Assembly (NCBI GenBank): GCA_947495685.1
Contig: CANLZY010000001.1
Span: 183,511 to 247,510 of the forward strand
DNA from: an uncultured Tropicimonas sp.
Lineage (GTDB): Bacteria; Pseudomonadota; Alphaproteobacteria; Rhodobacterales; Rhodobacteraceae
Length of the DNA stretch: 64,000 nucleotides
Direction of reading: 5' to 3'
Shown here one piece after another: positions 20,440 to 30,175 of this stretch. The notes under the pieces are model-generated. The model saw only the letters and a program-made list of their open reading frames with translations. It ran no database searches and was not told the origin of the DNA. Position 1 is the stretch's first letter. The number at the start of each line of letters is the position of its first letter. A program made the position numbers and the translations under genes.

Positions 20440-21177
20440 TTACCCCGGTTCGGTCTGCGCGGCGCGCAGCCACATCCGGTCAAGGGCGTCCAGACGGTCC
20501 GTCGAAAACTCCTGTTCGTGCTCCCAATACCGACCGGACTCGACGGTGTAGCCAAGGCGGCTCTCTTCCTCGGATGCCGCCCGAAAACCGGCACCGTTCA
20601 CGCGAAGCGTCGGGGAAGGCAGGCTTGCCAGCTGATCGGGGGGGCATTGGGGAAATGTCAGGCGGCTCGGACCCGAGGACAGGCGCACACAGGCGCAGCC
20701 CAACATCGCCGCATGCAGCGACAGGCGGGCGGACTTTGCCTCGAGGTTGCGAAGGCTGATGTCTTCGCGCAGCGGGTCTGCCGTGCCCTTGCCGTAAAAG
20801 TGGGTCCTGCCGGCAGTGGGGTAGACCATATCGCAGCCGACAAACGCCAGAACCGCCGGGCGCAGGGCGTCCAACGCCCAATATCCCGTCGAAAATGCCA
20901 TCGTCCCCCCGGCATACAGGACGCCGCCGAAGCGATTGTTCGATGGCACGTAGCTGTCGGAGCGGATAAGATCCTGCCCGGGGCGGAGGTCCGTCGGGCG
21001 GTTTTCCGGCGGAAAATCGTCCGGAAACGCCAGATAGTCCCAGTCGTCGCGGATGCGCCACGCGTTGTTGATCGCCACGATGCTCGAAAACAAGGCTTTT
21101 GGCCAATCACGGCAACGGGTTGCGTCGGGGGCGCTGCCAACAACCAGCACCGTGCCAGATACGTTTTCGAGAGTCAT
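20440..21177 (-). CDS. Unassigned protein with Rossmann-like N-terminus (MptE/DUF115-like)
   Basis: 245 residues, no signal peptide or membrane segment. A glycine-containing beta strand GTVLVVGSAPDATRC opens the protein. SIVAINNAWRIRDDWDYLAF and AVLAFVGCDMVYP, then THFYGKGTADPLRED, follow. This layout (nucleotide loop, NNAW, acidic-aromatic strand, GCDM...THFYG) resembles the MptE/DUF115 and GT42 sialyltransferase-like folds, which act on nucleotide-linked substrates. That is a resemblance only; I do not recognise the gene and assign no reaction. It converges with the Lrp pair and is divergent from the class V aminotransferase. Confidence 0.65.
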   Translation of the reverse strand: MTLENVSGTVLVVGSAPDATRCRDWPKALFSSIVAINNAWRIRDDWDYLAFPDDFPPENRPTDLRPGQDLIRSDSYVPSNNRFGGVLYAGGTMAFSTGYWALDALRPAVLAFVGCDMVYPTAGRTHFYGKGTADPLREDISLRNLEAKSARLSLHAAMLGCACVRLSSGPSRLTFPQCPPDQLASLPSPTLRVNGAGFRAASEEESRLGYTVESGRYWEHEQEFSTDRLDALDRMWLRAAQTEPG

Positions 21178-21393
21178 TCGTTCAACCTTGATCTGTCCTG
21201 CCCGGCAGGGCGTCGCTCACCGTCTGGCAGGATGCGCGTTCTGACCATCGGACCCAACAGGGGGATCCTGCTGACGTGATGCAGACATAGCCCGGGCAGG
21301 GCCGAGGGCACAGTTTATTTCGGCCTTCCCGGCCCTGATGTCTTTTCGCGCGCGCGCCACCGGGGTAGCACTGGTCAAACACAGGAGGCTCCG

Positions 21394-22521
21394 ATGACCG
21401 CATTGCTCGATACCGTCGATCCCGACGGGCTGCTCGAATTTTCCGTCGTCTTCACCGACCGATCGTTGAACCACATGTCCGCCGCCTTCCAGCGAGTCAT
21501 GCTCGACATCAACGAGATGCTGAAGTTGGTCTACAAGGCCGACGCGGTGGCCATCGTGCCTGGCGGCGGCACCTGCGGTATGGAGGCCGTCGCGCGCCAA
21601 TTCGGCACCGATGCCCATGCCCTGATCGTGCGCAACGGTTTCTTCTCGTTCCGGTGGAGCCAGATCTTTGACGCTGGCCGGTTTGCCTCGGAGACCACCG
21701 TTCTGAAGGCTCGCCAGACCGGCAACGATTCCCGCGCGCCCTTTGCGCCAGCGCCCATCGAGGAGGTCACCGCCAGGATCCGCGAGGAGAAACCGGATGT
21801 CGTCTTTGCGCCCCATGTTGAAACGGCTGCCGGCCTGATCCTGCCCGATGCCTACATCACCGCGCTGGCCGACGCTGCGCACGAGGTTGGCGCGCTGATG
21901 GTGCTTGATTGCATTGCCTCGGGCTGTGCCTGGGTCGACATGAAGGCGACCGGCGTCGATGTGCTGATTTCGGCGCCGCAAAAGGGCTGGTCATCGACGC
22001 CCTGTGCCGGCCTCGTGATGCTGAGCAACCGCGCGGTCGCCCGGATGGAGGACACCCAGAGCAGCAGTTTCGCGCTGGACCTCAAGAAGTGGCGGGCCAT
22101 CATGCAGGCCTACGAAAACGGCGGCCATGCCTATCACGCCACAATGCCGACGGATTCCCTGCGGGCGTTCCGCGACACGATGCTGGAGACTCGCGCGTTC
22201 GGTTTCGAGGCCCTGCGCGATGCGCAATGGGCGCTTGGAAACGGTGTGCGGGCGATGCTGGTGGCACGAGGCGTGGCCTCGGTCGCGGCCGAGGGGTATG
22301 GCGCCCCGGGCGTGGTGGTCAGCTACACCGACGATTCCGAGATCCAGACCGGCAAGAAGTTCGCGGCCGAAGGGTTGCAGATTGCCGCCGGTGTGCCGCT
22401 GCAATGCGATGAACCTGCCGATTTTCGTACCTTCCGGCTTGGCCTGTTCGGTCTGGACAAACTCTACGATGTTCCGGGCACCCTGGCCCGCCTCGAGGTC
22501 GCGTTGGACAAGGTACTCTAG
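21394..22521 (+). CDS. Class V aminotransferase (PLP-dependent)
   Basis: 375 residues of the class V fold. AIVPGGGTCGMEAVARQFG matches the phosphate-binding glycine stretch, HVETAAGLILPDAYI the substrate-facing segment, MVLDCIASGCAWVDMKATG the PLP-ring aspartate region, and VLISAPQKGWSSTPCAGLVM carries the Schiff-base lysine (Lys197). It is related to serine/alanine-glyoxylate and 2-aminoethylphosphonate aminotransferases, which transfer amino groups from small amino acids to 2-oxo acids; the exact pair is unclear. The ATG follows AGGAGG by a normal distance. It converges on metG. Confidence 0.88.
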   Translation: MTALLDTVDPDGLLEFSVVFTDRSLNHMSAAFQRVMLDINEMLKLVYKADAVAIVPGGGTCGMEAVARQFGTDAHALIVRNGFFSFRWSQIFDAGRFASETTVLKARQTGNDSRAPFAPAPIEEVTARIREEKPDVVFAPHVETAAGLILPDAYITALADAAHEVGALMVLDCIASGCAWVDMKATGVDVLISAPQKGWSSTPCAGLVMLSNRAVARMEDTQSSSFALDLKKWRAIMQAYENGGHAYHATMPTDSLRAFRDTMLETRAFGFEALRDAQWALGNGVRAMLVARGVASVAAEGYGAPGVVVSYTDDSEIQTGKKFAAEGLQIAAGVPLQCDEPADFRTFRLGLFGLDKLYDVPGTLARLEVALDKVL

Positions 22522-22612
22522 GCACACGTTTCGTCACGCGCTTTGGCCGATCGCCTGTTACGGTCGGGCGGAGCGGGTCGCCGCGCCGTCAGGCGCGGCC
22601 ACGCCCAAACGC

Positions 22613-22638
22613 GGAGCCCCGCCTCTGGCGGGTGCTCC
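22613..22638. terminator. Hairpin between convergent aminotransferase and metG
   Basis: GGAGC-CCCGCC / GGCGGG-T-GCTCC: an 11-bp stem with one bulged T and a TCT loop, between two converging genes. It could end both transcripts. There is no strong T-tract, so this is a candidate only. Confidence 0.4.
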
Positions 22639-22692
22639 TGAAGTGCGGGAGCCCCCCGGCCAGACAGACGGGGGAGATTGCATCCAGATGGG

Positions 22693-24411
22693 TCAGGTGC
22701 GAATGCCGGAGAACTTCTCGGCCCATTCCTCACGCTGCTCGTCGAGCACCTTTGCGAACAGGGTTTCGGGCACGACAAACCCGTGACCGGGCTCCAGCGC
22801 TTCCAGTGCCGTCTGCATGTCATCCGGCCAGTCGGTGGCGTCGGTCCGCATTGCTTCCAGCAACTTGACAGAGGCATCGGGAATGAAGGGCGCCGAGATC
22901 ACCGCGTAGACGCGGATCAGGTTCAGGGCCAGCCGGATCTGCATCGCGGCCTGCTGCGGGTCGGTCTTGATCGTCGACCACGGCGCTGCCTCCTGCAGAT
23001 AGGCGTTGCCATCCACCCACATCTCGCGGAGCGCGGCGGCTGCCTTGCGCACGTCGATGTTGTCCATGTGGGTCTGGTATGCCTCCAACCCGTTCTGAAG
23101 GTCGAAAATGACCTGTTTTTCATGAGCGCCCCACGCACCGCCCTCGGGGACTTCCTCGCCGAATTTCGACCGGCAGAACTTGGTCACCCGGCTGACGAAA
23201 TTCCCCAGCACATCGGCCAGGTCCTTGTTCACGCCGGCCTGGAACTTCTCCCAGGTGAATTCCGAATCCGACGTTTCGGGCGCATTGGACAGAAGCCACC
23301 ACCGCCAGTAATCAGCCGGCATGATCTCCAGCGCCTGGTCCATGAAGACACCGCGGCCCTGGCTCGTCGAGAACTGTCCGCCGTCATAATTCAGGTAGTT
23401 GAACGACTTGATATAGTCGACCAGCTTCCACGGTTCCTGGCTGCCCATGATCGTCGCCGGGAAGGACAAGGTGTGAAACGGCACGTTGTCCTTGCCCATG
23501 AATTGCACATACCGAACATCTTCGGCGCCGGCATCGGTGCGCCACCAGCGCCACCAGTCGGACTCTTCCTTGCCCTGGGCCTCGGCCCATTCGGCGGCAC
23601 AGGCGATGTATTCGATCGGCGCGTCGAACCAGACATAGAAGACCTTGCCCTCCATACCGGGCCAGTCCTCGTCGCCCTTCTTGACCGGGATGCCCCAGTT
23701 CAGGTCGCGCGTGATGCCGCGATCCTTCAGCCCGTCGCCGTCGTGCAGCCACTTCTTTGCGATCGAGGTGGTGAGCACTGGCCAGTCGGTCTTGCTGTCG
23801 ATCCAGGCGTCCAGGTCATCCTTCATCGCCGATTGACGCAGGTACAGGTGCTTGGTCTCGCGCACTTCCAGCTCGGTCGAGCCGGAAATGGCCGAACGCG
23901 GGTCGATCAGGTCGGTGGGGTCAAGCTGCTTGGTGCAGTTCTCGCACTGGTCGCCACGCGCCTTGTCATAGCCGCAGTTGGGGCAGGTGCCTTCGATGTA
24001 GCGATCCGGCAGGAACCGGCCATCGGCATTGGAATAGACCTGCTTTTCGCTGACTTCCTCGATGAAGCCGTTTTCGGCCAGCTTGCCGGCAAAATACTGG
24101 GTCAGCCGATGGTTCTGGGGGCTGGACGAGCGACCGAAATGGTCGAACGACAGGCGGAACCCGGCGGCCAGTTTCGACTGGGTGCGGTGCATCTGGGTGC
24201 AGTATTCGGCGACCGGCATTCCGGCCTTGGCCGCGGCCAGCTCGGCCGGGGTGCCATGTTCATCGGTGGCACACAGAAACAGCACCTCGTTGCCACGGGC
24301 GCGCATATACCGTGCGTACAAGTCGGCAGGCAACTGGCTGCCGATCAGGTTGCCCAGGTGCTTGATCCCGTTGATGTACGGAATGGCAGAGGTAATGAGG
24401 ATGCGGGACAT
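22693..24411 (-). CDS. metG: Methionyl-tRNA synthetase
   Basis: 572 residues. Class I synthetase that charges tRNA-Met. The Rossmann entry [20 protein letters not shown] holds the HIGH-type signature as KHLGNL. The zinc knuckle has two CxxC pairs, [34 protein letters not shown] and [20 protein letters not shown] mark the catalytic core. The usual KMSKS loop reads [10 protein letters not shown], a variant in which the first Lys is replaced by Phe and the second by Thr. An anticodon-binding helical domain follows; there is no C-terminal tRNA-binding (EMAP) domain. It is transcribed alone, facing the class V aminotransferase. Confidence 0.96.
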   Translation of the reverse strand: MSRILITSAIPYINGIKHLGNLIGSQLPADLYARYMRARGNEVLFLCATDEHGTPAELAAAKAGMPVAEYCTQMHRTQSKLAAGFRLSFDHFGRSSSPQNHRLTQYFAGKLAENGFIEEVSEKQVYSNADGRFLPDRYIEGTCPNCGYDKARGDQCENCTKQLDPTDLIDPRSAISGSTELEVRETKHLYLRQSAMKDDLDAWIDSKTDWPVLTTSIAKKWLHDGDGLKDRGITRDLNWGIPVKKGDEDWPGMEGKVFYVWFDAPIEYIACAAEWAEAQGKEESDWWRWWRTDAGAEDVRYVQFMGKDNVPFHTLSFPATIMGSQEPWKLVDYIKSFNYLNYDGGQFSTSQGRGVFMDQALEIMPADYWRWWLLSNAPETSDSEFTWEKFQAGVNKDLADVLGNFVSRVTKFCRSKFGEEVPEGGAWGAHEKQVIFDLQNGLEAYQTHMDNIDVRKAAAALREMWVDGNAYLQEAAPWSTIKTDPQQAAMQIRLALNLIRVYAVISAPFIPDASVKLLEAMRTDATDWPDDMQTALEALEPGHGFVVPETLFAKVLDEQREEWAEKFSGIRT

Positions 24412-24550
24412 GTGGCGCGGCTCCGGTTTCTTTTCGGTGTGGCTTTAGCCCATGTACCACCCAAGCGCCAGTATTGCCGTTCCGTCCGGTCTGCGGGTCG
24501 CAGGGGGCCGCGGATGCCGGGTCATTGGTTCGCACGATCCGCGCGATCCG

Positions 24551-25780
24551 TCATGGTTTCTTGCGATCCCTCTGCCGCCGCATCAGCCGCCCGATGGTGA
24601 AGCTGGTGCGCGGGGCATAGACATAGGGCGTGCGTTCCTCGACGGTTGGGCGGGCGCGCATCCGGACCAGGCCGAACAGCCCCAGCCCCATGTGTGCCAC
24701 TGCGATCATCGCGAACAGGGCTGACGGGCCCTGCCATTCGATCAGGGTCGAGGCCAACAGCGGTGCCCCGATGGCCCCGACGGCAAAGAAGAACATCAGA
24801 GCCGCCGAAAGTTCCACCCGTTCGGAACTGTCGGCAAAATCATGCGCGTGTGCCGCCGCAACCGAATAGATCGGAAACGTGGTCAAGCCGAACACCACCG
24901 CATTGAGAAAGATGGCCACCGTGCCCGCCGCCCCGAGGGCAATCGTGGCCCCGCAACTTCCCACGGCAGCCAGGGACAGCCAGATCAGGACCCAGCGGCG
25001 GTCGTACTTGTCGGCCAGCCAGCCAACCGGGATCTGCGCCAACGCCCCGCCCAGCACCCATGCGGCCAGAAACCAGGCGATCTGGCCAGTGTTCAGCCCG
25101 ACCTCCTGACCATACACCGGCCCGACCATCCGGAACGAGGCCGAGGAGACGGCGGCGACGATCACGCCCGCTGCCGACAACGGCGACCGGGCGATCGCCA
25201 GTCGCGGGCGCAAGCGCGGCGCCGCCGGCGTGCTGGGTTGGCGAACGGTCGACAGCGTCAGCGGAAACAACGCCGCACAGCACAACAGGGCAAGAAGGTT
25301 GTAGGAGACATAGCTGGCAGGCTCCAGCATGCCGATCATCAGCTGTGCCAGCAACGAGCCACCCAGGTCGAAGACCCGGTAACTGCCCATCAGCCGACCA
25401 CGGTTGGCGTTGCTCGCCTTGGACTGTAGCCATGCCTCGATCACCGTGAAGCAGCCCGAGATGCTCAGGCCGGCCGCGACCCGCAACATAGCCCAGGCAT
25501 AGGGATTGTCGGTCAGGGTGTGCGATATCAACCCGATGGCCCCGGCAGCGGTGAACGCGGCAAAGGCGCGGGAATGGCCGACCGAGCCCATCAGGCGGGG
25601 CGCCCACCAGCAGCCGATGAAAAAACCAAGGAAATGCGCCGATCCCAACAGACCGATCTGGGCATTGGAAAACCCCATCTGCAAACCCGACAGCGCATCC
25701 AACGGCCCGACGCCGCCGGAAGACAGTTGCAGCAGCAGCACGGACAGGAACAAGGCAGCAAAGGAAATCAACAGGCGCAT
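24551..25780 (-). CDS. MFS transporter
   Basis: 409 residues, twelve predicted membrane segments. Recognised features: the N-terminal hydrophobic start MRLLISFAALFLSVLLLQLS, the loop 2-3 region FFIGCWWAPRLMGSVGHSRA, GLSISGCFTVIEAWLQSKAS in segment 5 (like YcaD-type exporters) and the second-half loop GWLADKYDRRWVLI. The C-terminus is basic (LMRRQRDRKKP). Inner-membrane secondary carrier, substrate unknown. It lies 139 bases downstream of metG with the same orientation, and 323 bases separate it from waaA upstream. Confidence 0.86.
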   Translation of the reverse strand: MRLLISFAALFLSVLLLQLSSGGVGPLDALSGLQMGFSNAQIGLLGSAHFLGFFIGCWWAPRLMGSVGHSRAFAAFTAAGAIGLISHTLTDNPYAWAMLRVAAGLSISGCFTVIEAWLQSKASNANRGRLMGSYRVFDLGGSLLAQLMIGMLEPASYVSYNLLALLCCAALFPLTLSTVRQPSTPAAPRLRPRLAIARSPLSAAGVIVAAVSSASFRMVGPVYGQEVGLNTGQIAWFLAAWVLGGALAQIPVGWLADKYDRRWVLIWLSLAAVGSCGATIALGAAGTVAIFLNAVVFGLTTFPIYSVAAAHAHDFADSSERVELSAALMFFFAVGAIGAPLLASTLIEWQGPSALFAMIAVAHMGLGLFGLVRMRARPTVEERTPYVYAPRTSFTIGRLMRRQRDRKKP

Positions 25781-26103
25781 GCGTCAAGGTCCGGGTTTGG
25801 GGTGGTATGCATGGGATCACCGGTGCGCGACACTCCGGTCACCCTTCTCCCCCCATGTCCGAATGCGGTGTTTCGCGCAAGAGTGCCGATCGGGGCGCGG
25901 GAGGAAATGGCCAGCCCGGTGGCCGGATTGCGACGGCCCCGTACAGGTCCAGGGCCGCCCTGATCCGGTATCCGGCCGCGCTCTTGGAGAACCCGGCTTC
26001 GGGCTTGTCCGAGCGGCGAACCGATGTGGCAAGGGGGCGTCGGGAAACCAGTCTGCGCATCGACCTCGACCGGATCGACAGGCGTGAGGCGCGGCCCGCT
26101 GGG
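25781..26103. other. Intergenic region, no gene supported
   Basis: 323 bases between the starts of the MFS gene and the stop of waaA. Several short frames are open but none shows a ribosome site, codon bias or a recognisable family. It presumably carries the MFS promoter. No strong hairpin or repeat was seen. Confidence 0.5.
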
Positions 26104-27390
26104 TCAGGTCTTGCGAGTTGCCAGCGCGGGCAGTCCCGCCGCATGTGCCATGGCGTCGATAAGCGCGTTCAACTGCGCCGAGACGGGGCTGGACAACACC
26201 GTTTTGGCGGCTGTGGCCAGGGCGCGTTGCTGCTCGACGGACATCTTGGCGAGCGCATGTCCCAGGGCGTCGGCGCTTTCGGTTCGGATTGCGGCCTGTC
26301 CGGCGTCCAACGCGGCGTATTGCTCGGCGAAGTTGGAGAGATGCGGCCCATGCAGGATTGCGCAGCCGAATTGTGCCGGCTCATAGGGCGTGTGTCCGCC
26401 CCTGTCCACCAACGATCCACCGACAAAGCACGGCCCGGACAGGGCGTACCAGAGCGCCATTTCGCCCAACGTATCGACCAGGTACACGTCCGTTTCCGGG
26501 TCTGGCACCTCTGCGGCAGAGCGGGTGCAGGCCCGCAGGCCCGCATCGCTCAGCAACTTGGCAACCTCCGGGCCGCGCTTGGGGTGGCGGGGCGCGAGGA
26601 TCATTTTCATGTCGGGCCTCTGTGCGCGCGCAGCCAGAAACGCGGCGATCACTTGTGGTTCCTCGCCGTCATGGGTGGAGGCCGCCAGAAAGGTATCGGC
26701 ACGATCAAAGACCCTGGCCAGATCTGCCACCAGATTGGCATCTGGCGCGGCGAGCGAGACAGTTGATTTCAACGTCAGGCGCGGTCCGATGGCATCCGGG
26801 CGCAGCCCGAGGTCAAGAAAACGCCGCTCCGATGCCTCGTCCTGGGCCGACAACAGTCGAACCGCTCCCAGCATCCCGCTGGCAAGCCCGCCGAGGCGCT
26901 GCCACATGCCGAAGCTCTTGCCGGAGATCCGGGCCGACAGCATGAAAACCGGCACGCGTTGATTGGCGGCCATGGCAAAGCGGTTGGGCCACAGGTCGCC
27001 CTCCAGCAACAGTACGGCTGCGGGTGGATGACCGACCATGAAACGTTGCAGGCAGATCCGGTAGTCGAGCGGTGCCAGCCGGGCACGCAGACGCGGCAGC
27101 CGCCAGCCGCTCACCATATTGCGCCCGGTAACGCTGTTGGCTGTCACGACCATGCGCAGGGCGGGGTCGCGCTTCAGGAGCGTCTCGATCAGGTCGCGGG
27201 CCGAGGTCAGCTCTCCGTTGGACGCGCCGTGCAGCCACAGGAGCGGCCCGTCAGGGGGCGCTGCCGGTCCGTCCAGACCGAGCCGTTCGCGCAGATCGTG
27301 GCGTGTTTCCTGACCGCGCAGCACGCGCAGGCCAAGCCAAAGTGCAATCGGCAGCGCAAGAAAGGTCAGGACAAGGCGATACAGCAGCAT
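26104..27390 (-). CDS. waaA: 3-deoxy-D-manno-octulosonic acid (Kdo) transferase
   Basis: 428 residues. It adds Kdo from CMP-Kdo to lipid A precursor at the inner membrane. An N-terminal anchor (LLYRLVLTFLALPIALWLGL) is followed by the GT-B glycosyltransferase fold: LLWLHGASNGELTSARDLIE, where the family motif H(G/A)ASVGE has Asn for Val, then LLLEGDLWPNRFAMA, LAASTHDGEEPQVIAAFLAA, ILAPRHPKRGPEVAKLL, YLVDTLGEMALWYALSG and GGSLVDRGGHTPYEPAQFG. The E in the ASxGE segment is the catalytic type. ATG at 27390 begins just at the anchor; the frame is open 22 codons further but that adds a charged tail before it. Confidence 0.92.
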   Translation of the reverse strand: MLLYRLVLTFLALPIALWLGLRVLRGQETRHDLRERLGLDGPAAPPDGPLLWLHGASNGELTSARDLIETLLKRDPALRMVVTANSVTGRNMVSGWRLPRLRARLAPLDYRICLQRFMVGHPPAAVLLLEGDLWPNRFAMAANQRVPVFMLSARISGKSFGMWQRLGGLASGMLGAVRLLSAQDEASERRFLDLGLRPDAIGPRLTLKSTVSLAAPDANLVADLARVFDRADTFLAASTHDGEEPQVIAAFLAARAQRPDMKMILAPRHPKRGPEVAKLLSDAGLRACTRSAAEVPDPETDVYLVDTLGEMALWYALSGPCFVGGSLVDRGGHTPYEPAQFGCAILHGPHLSNFAEQYAALDAGQAAIRTESADALGHALAKMSVEQQRALATAAKTVLSSPVSAQLNALIDAMAHAAGLPALATRKT

Positions 27391-27511
27391 GGTTCCAAGG
27401 GTCCGTCCGGCAGGGGTGCGTGGGGAGTATGCGCTCGTCTTGCGGACCACAACCACCCGAAATCGTCAGGCCGGTTTGCCAATGGCAGGCATGGCATCCG
27501 TCTGTGCTGTC

Positions 27512-28495
27512 CTAGCCTTGTGCGGTTGCGCCACCGTGGGGCACTCCGTCGGCAGCGGCAGCGGCAGCGGCAGCGGCAGTGTCCGGGCCTGTGTCGGCGC
27601 CCAGAGACAGATCGTCCGGAGCCTGCTGGCTGATCCCGTCGGATTGCACTGGCGTCGGGGCCGGTTTCCGGGACGGGGCTTCAAGCTCGGCATTGACCAG
27701 GCCGCCCAGCAGCACGACATAGCCACTCAGGTAGAACCACATCAGCATGGCAATCACGGCCCCAAGCGAGCCGTAGACCTGATTGTAGTTGTTGAAGTGT
27801 TGCAGGTAGGTCGAAAAGCCGAACGACACCACGGCCCACAACACAGCGGCCACCCAGGCTCCGCGCGAGTAGAGTGGGCTACGTTTGCCGGTACGGTGCG
27901 GCGCGAGCCGATAGAGCAGGCCGATCCCGGTCAGGGTGACCGCTGCGCTGACCCCCCACCGAAGCACGTCCAACGCCAAGCCGGCATAGGGGCCAAGCGG
28001 CACGAACGACAGCAGGACCGGCGCGATCACGACCGCGGCGAGGGCGACCAGCATCACCGCGATCAGAACCAGCGTCAGCAGCAGGGCCATGCCGAGGCCG
28101 CGTAACCCGCCGCGCGGCGGGACGTCGTAGACGGCGTTCATGCCGCCGATCATGGCCGCCACCCCGGCCCGCGTGGCCCAGAGGGCTGCGCCGGTGGAGG
28201 CGATCGAGGCCCAGCCAAGCACCTCCTTGGGGCCACTGGCAATGGCCTCCACCTGGCCTTTCAGGATCGCAAAGGCCTCTTGCGGCATCATCGGCTCGAA
28301 GGTGGCGACCTGCTGTTCGACCAGGTCCGGATCGGCAAAGAACCCCCACAGGGTCACCACCGACGTGATCGCCGGAAACACCGCCAACAGCCCGTAAAAG
28401 GCCAGTCCGGCGGCAATCAGGCCGATCTTGCGGTCGTTTATCTTGCGCCCGATCGGGCCGAGAAGGGCCAGAAACAACCTGGTACGGGGAAACAT
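27512..28495 (-). CDS. YihY/virulence factor BrkB family membrane protein
   Basis: 327 residues with about six membrane segments. The family core is clear: LIAAGLAFYGLLAVFPAITS, GLGMALLLTLVLIAVMLVAL, SPLYSRGAWVAAVLWAVVSF, and YGSLGAVIAMLMWFYLSGYV followed by LLGGLVNAELE, a strong marker. Role in the cell is unknown despite the historic names (BrkB, tRNA-processing RNase BN). The C-terminal tail is low complexity, ending in nine alanines coded by a GGCAGC repeat, and is likely disordered. It is divergent from gpsA, 188 bases away. Confidence 0.9.
   Translation of the reverse strand: MFPRTRLFLALLGPIGRKINDRKIGLIAAGLAFYGLLAVFPAITSVVTLWGFFADPDLVEQQVATFEPMMPQEAFAILKGQVEAIASGPKEVLGWASIASTGAALWATRAGVAAMIGGMNAVYDVPPRGGLRGLGMALLLTLVLIAVMLVALAAVVIAPVLLSFVPLGPYAGLALDVLRWGVSAAVTLTGIGLLYRLAPHRTGKRSPLYSRGAWVAAVLWAVVSFGFSTYLQHFNNYNQVYGSLGAVIAMLMWFYLSGYVVLLGGLVNAELEAPSRKPAPTPVQSDGISQQAPDDLSLGADTGPDTAAAAAAAAADGVPHGGATAQG
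27551..27580. repeat. GGCAGC hexanucleotide repeat in the BrkB C-terminal tail
   Basis: Five tandem six-base units (the last ends in T) within the coding sequence, encoding a run of alanines. In-frame slippage would lengthen or shorten the tail without a frameshift. Confidence 0.85.
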
Positions 28496-28683
28496 GGGGC
28501 AGCGATCCTGTCATTTTCGCCGATACCATAGCATTTGCGCGTGGAACCGAAAGTGCCAACCCGCCCCGGGTGTTGCAGTTTCGACCGGGCTGGGCCATCT
28601 TCGCGACCCTTGGCGGCGGCACGGCTGCGGGCATCCCGCCCCGAGTCGGTCCGGCCGGGATTTGGAAAGACGAGAGATCAGCC

Positions 28684-29799
28684 ATGAGCACGCCCGCGCC
28701 ATCTTCATCGTTTGCTGCGTCGGGTCCGACGCGCGGCCCCTACGAGACAATCGCGGTGATCGGGGCGGGGGCCTGGGGGACCGCGCTGGCGCTGGTGGCC
28801 CGCAAGGCCGGGCGGAATGTTCGGCTGTGGGGCCGCAACGATCAGGACATCGCGACGATCACCAAGACCGGGCAGAACATGCGATACCTGTCGGGGATCG
28901 ACCTGCCTGAGGGCATTGTTGCAACGGCTGACATGGCGACGGCGCTGCGCGGTGCCGATTGCGTGCTGCTGGTCACGCCCTCGGTAACGCTGCGCGAAAT
29001 CTGCCGGCTGGTGGCGCCGCACCTGGAACCGGGCGCGCCGCTGGTGCTCTGTGCCAAGGGGATCGAGACCGGTTCCGGCAAGTTGCTGAGCGAGGTCGCG
29101 GGAGAGGAACTGCCACACCACCAGATCGGGGCGCTGTCCGGGCCGACCTTCGCGCGCGAGACCGCGCTGACCTATCCGACGGCGGTGACGATGGCATTCC
29201 CCTTTGCCGGGTCGCACCGGCGCGATCCGCAGGCCGCCCCGGCGTCGCGGCTGGCGTTGTCGCTCGGCTCGCCGATGTTCCGCCCCTATGTCAGCGACGA
29301 CCTGGTCGGGGTCGAGGTCGCCGGCGCGGTCAAGAACGTGGTGGCGATCGCCTGCGGGATGATGACGGGCGCGGGCTATGCCGAAAACACCCGCGCGGCG
29401 CTGATCACCTGGGGCATTGACGAGATGAAGGCGATGGCCGAGGCCCTGGGGGGACGGCGCGAGACCATTGCCGGGTTGTCGGGGATCGGCGATCTGACGC
29501 TGACCTGCTCCTCCACCACATCGCGCAACATGAGCTTTGGCGTGCAGCTTGGCAGTGGCATCTCGCGCGAGAACGTCTTTGACGGCACGTCGGTTGTGGT
29601 CGAAGGCGAGGTGAACGCGGTTTCGGTCATCGACCTGGCCGACCGGATCGGAATCGCGATGCCGGTCTGCCGGGCGGTGAACGACATCCTGCACCACGGC
29701 GCCGACCTGCGCGAGACCTTCGCGGCCCTGTGGGCCCGCCCGATCACCGGAGAGAACAAGTTTCTGAATGTCGCGCTGGAGCATCCGGCGGTCGACTAG
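28684..29799 (+). CDS. gpsA: Glycerol-3-phosphate dehydrogenase [NAD(P)+]
   Basis: 371 residues. It makes sn-glycerol-3-phosphate for phospholipids from dihydroxyacetone phosphate. NAD loop: IAVIGAGAWGTALALVARKA. Further motifs: LLVTPSVTLREI, the ALSGPTFARE segment, EVAGAVKNVVAIACGMMTG with the catalytic Lys, and GLSGIGDLTLTCSSTTSRN. About 20 residues precede the dehydrogenase fold, so the protein is slightly longer than usual. ATG at 28684 follows GACGAGAGA; the upstream ATG at 28570 would add an unsupported 38 residues. An insertion around GSHRRDPQAAPASR lies in the dinucleotide domain. Confidence 0.95.
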   Translation: MSTPAPSSSFAASGPTRGPYETIAVIGAGAWGTALALVARKAGRNVRLWGRNDQDIATITKTGQNMRYLSGIDLPEGIVATADMATALRGADCVLLVTPSVTLREICRLVAPHLEPGAPLVLCAKGIETGSGKLLSEVAGEELPHHQIGALSGPTFARETALTYPTAVTMAFPFAGSHRRDPQAAPASRLALSLGSPMFRPYVSDDLVGVEVAGAVKNVVAIACGMMTGAGYAENTRAALITWGIDEMKAMAEALGGRRETIAGLSGIGDLTLTCSSTTSRNMSFGVQLGSGISRENVFDGTSVVVEGEVNAVSVIDLADRIGIAMPVCRAVNDILHHGADLRETFAALWARPITGENKFLNVALEHPAVD

Positions 29800-30175
29800 G
29801 CCCTGCGGTTTGCTGTGGGCGGGGCACGTGTGGTCCGCGCCGAAACCTCTTCCACTGCCCCCATTCGGCGTTCACCTGCTGGCGAAAAGGCGGCAACATT
29901 GGCGGTGTCATCCGGTCAGGGTGACGGGACCCGAGCGGGGGGGGCATGATCGCTGCCCGATGATCGCCTGTCAGGTTTCAACGCCGGCACACCTCCAGAC
30001 ATTAACCATGCAAGGGACAAGACGTGGGTATCGGCGACAGAATCCTTGGCACATCGCAAACAACATGGCTAAAATAGTGTGAACGCCCTTTAGGGAAATT
30101 GTGTGGCACGCTGGCGCGGTGCCAGATCTTTTCAGGAGCAGGGCCTCGTCGCTGAATTTGGAGAAGGTACCAGTC
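29800..30175. other. Intergenic region upstream of the VPLPA-CTERM gene
   Basis: 376 bases without a supported gene. A promoter-like pair occurs at 30046-30075, described separately; nothing else is recognisable. The first half is GC-rich and the second half AT-richer. Confidence 0.6.
30046..30075 (+). promoter_or_regulatory. Probable sigma-70-type promoter for the VPLPA-CTERM gene
   Basis: TTGGCA (30046-30051), an 18-base spacer and TAAAAT (30070-30075), about 100 bases before the start codon at 30176. Both boxes deviate little from consensus. Promoter use is inferred. Confidence 0.5.

Noticed and set aside
22678..24600. 640-codon plus-strand frame opposite metG
   Set aside because: Antisense shadow of metG.
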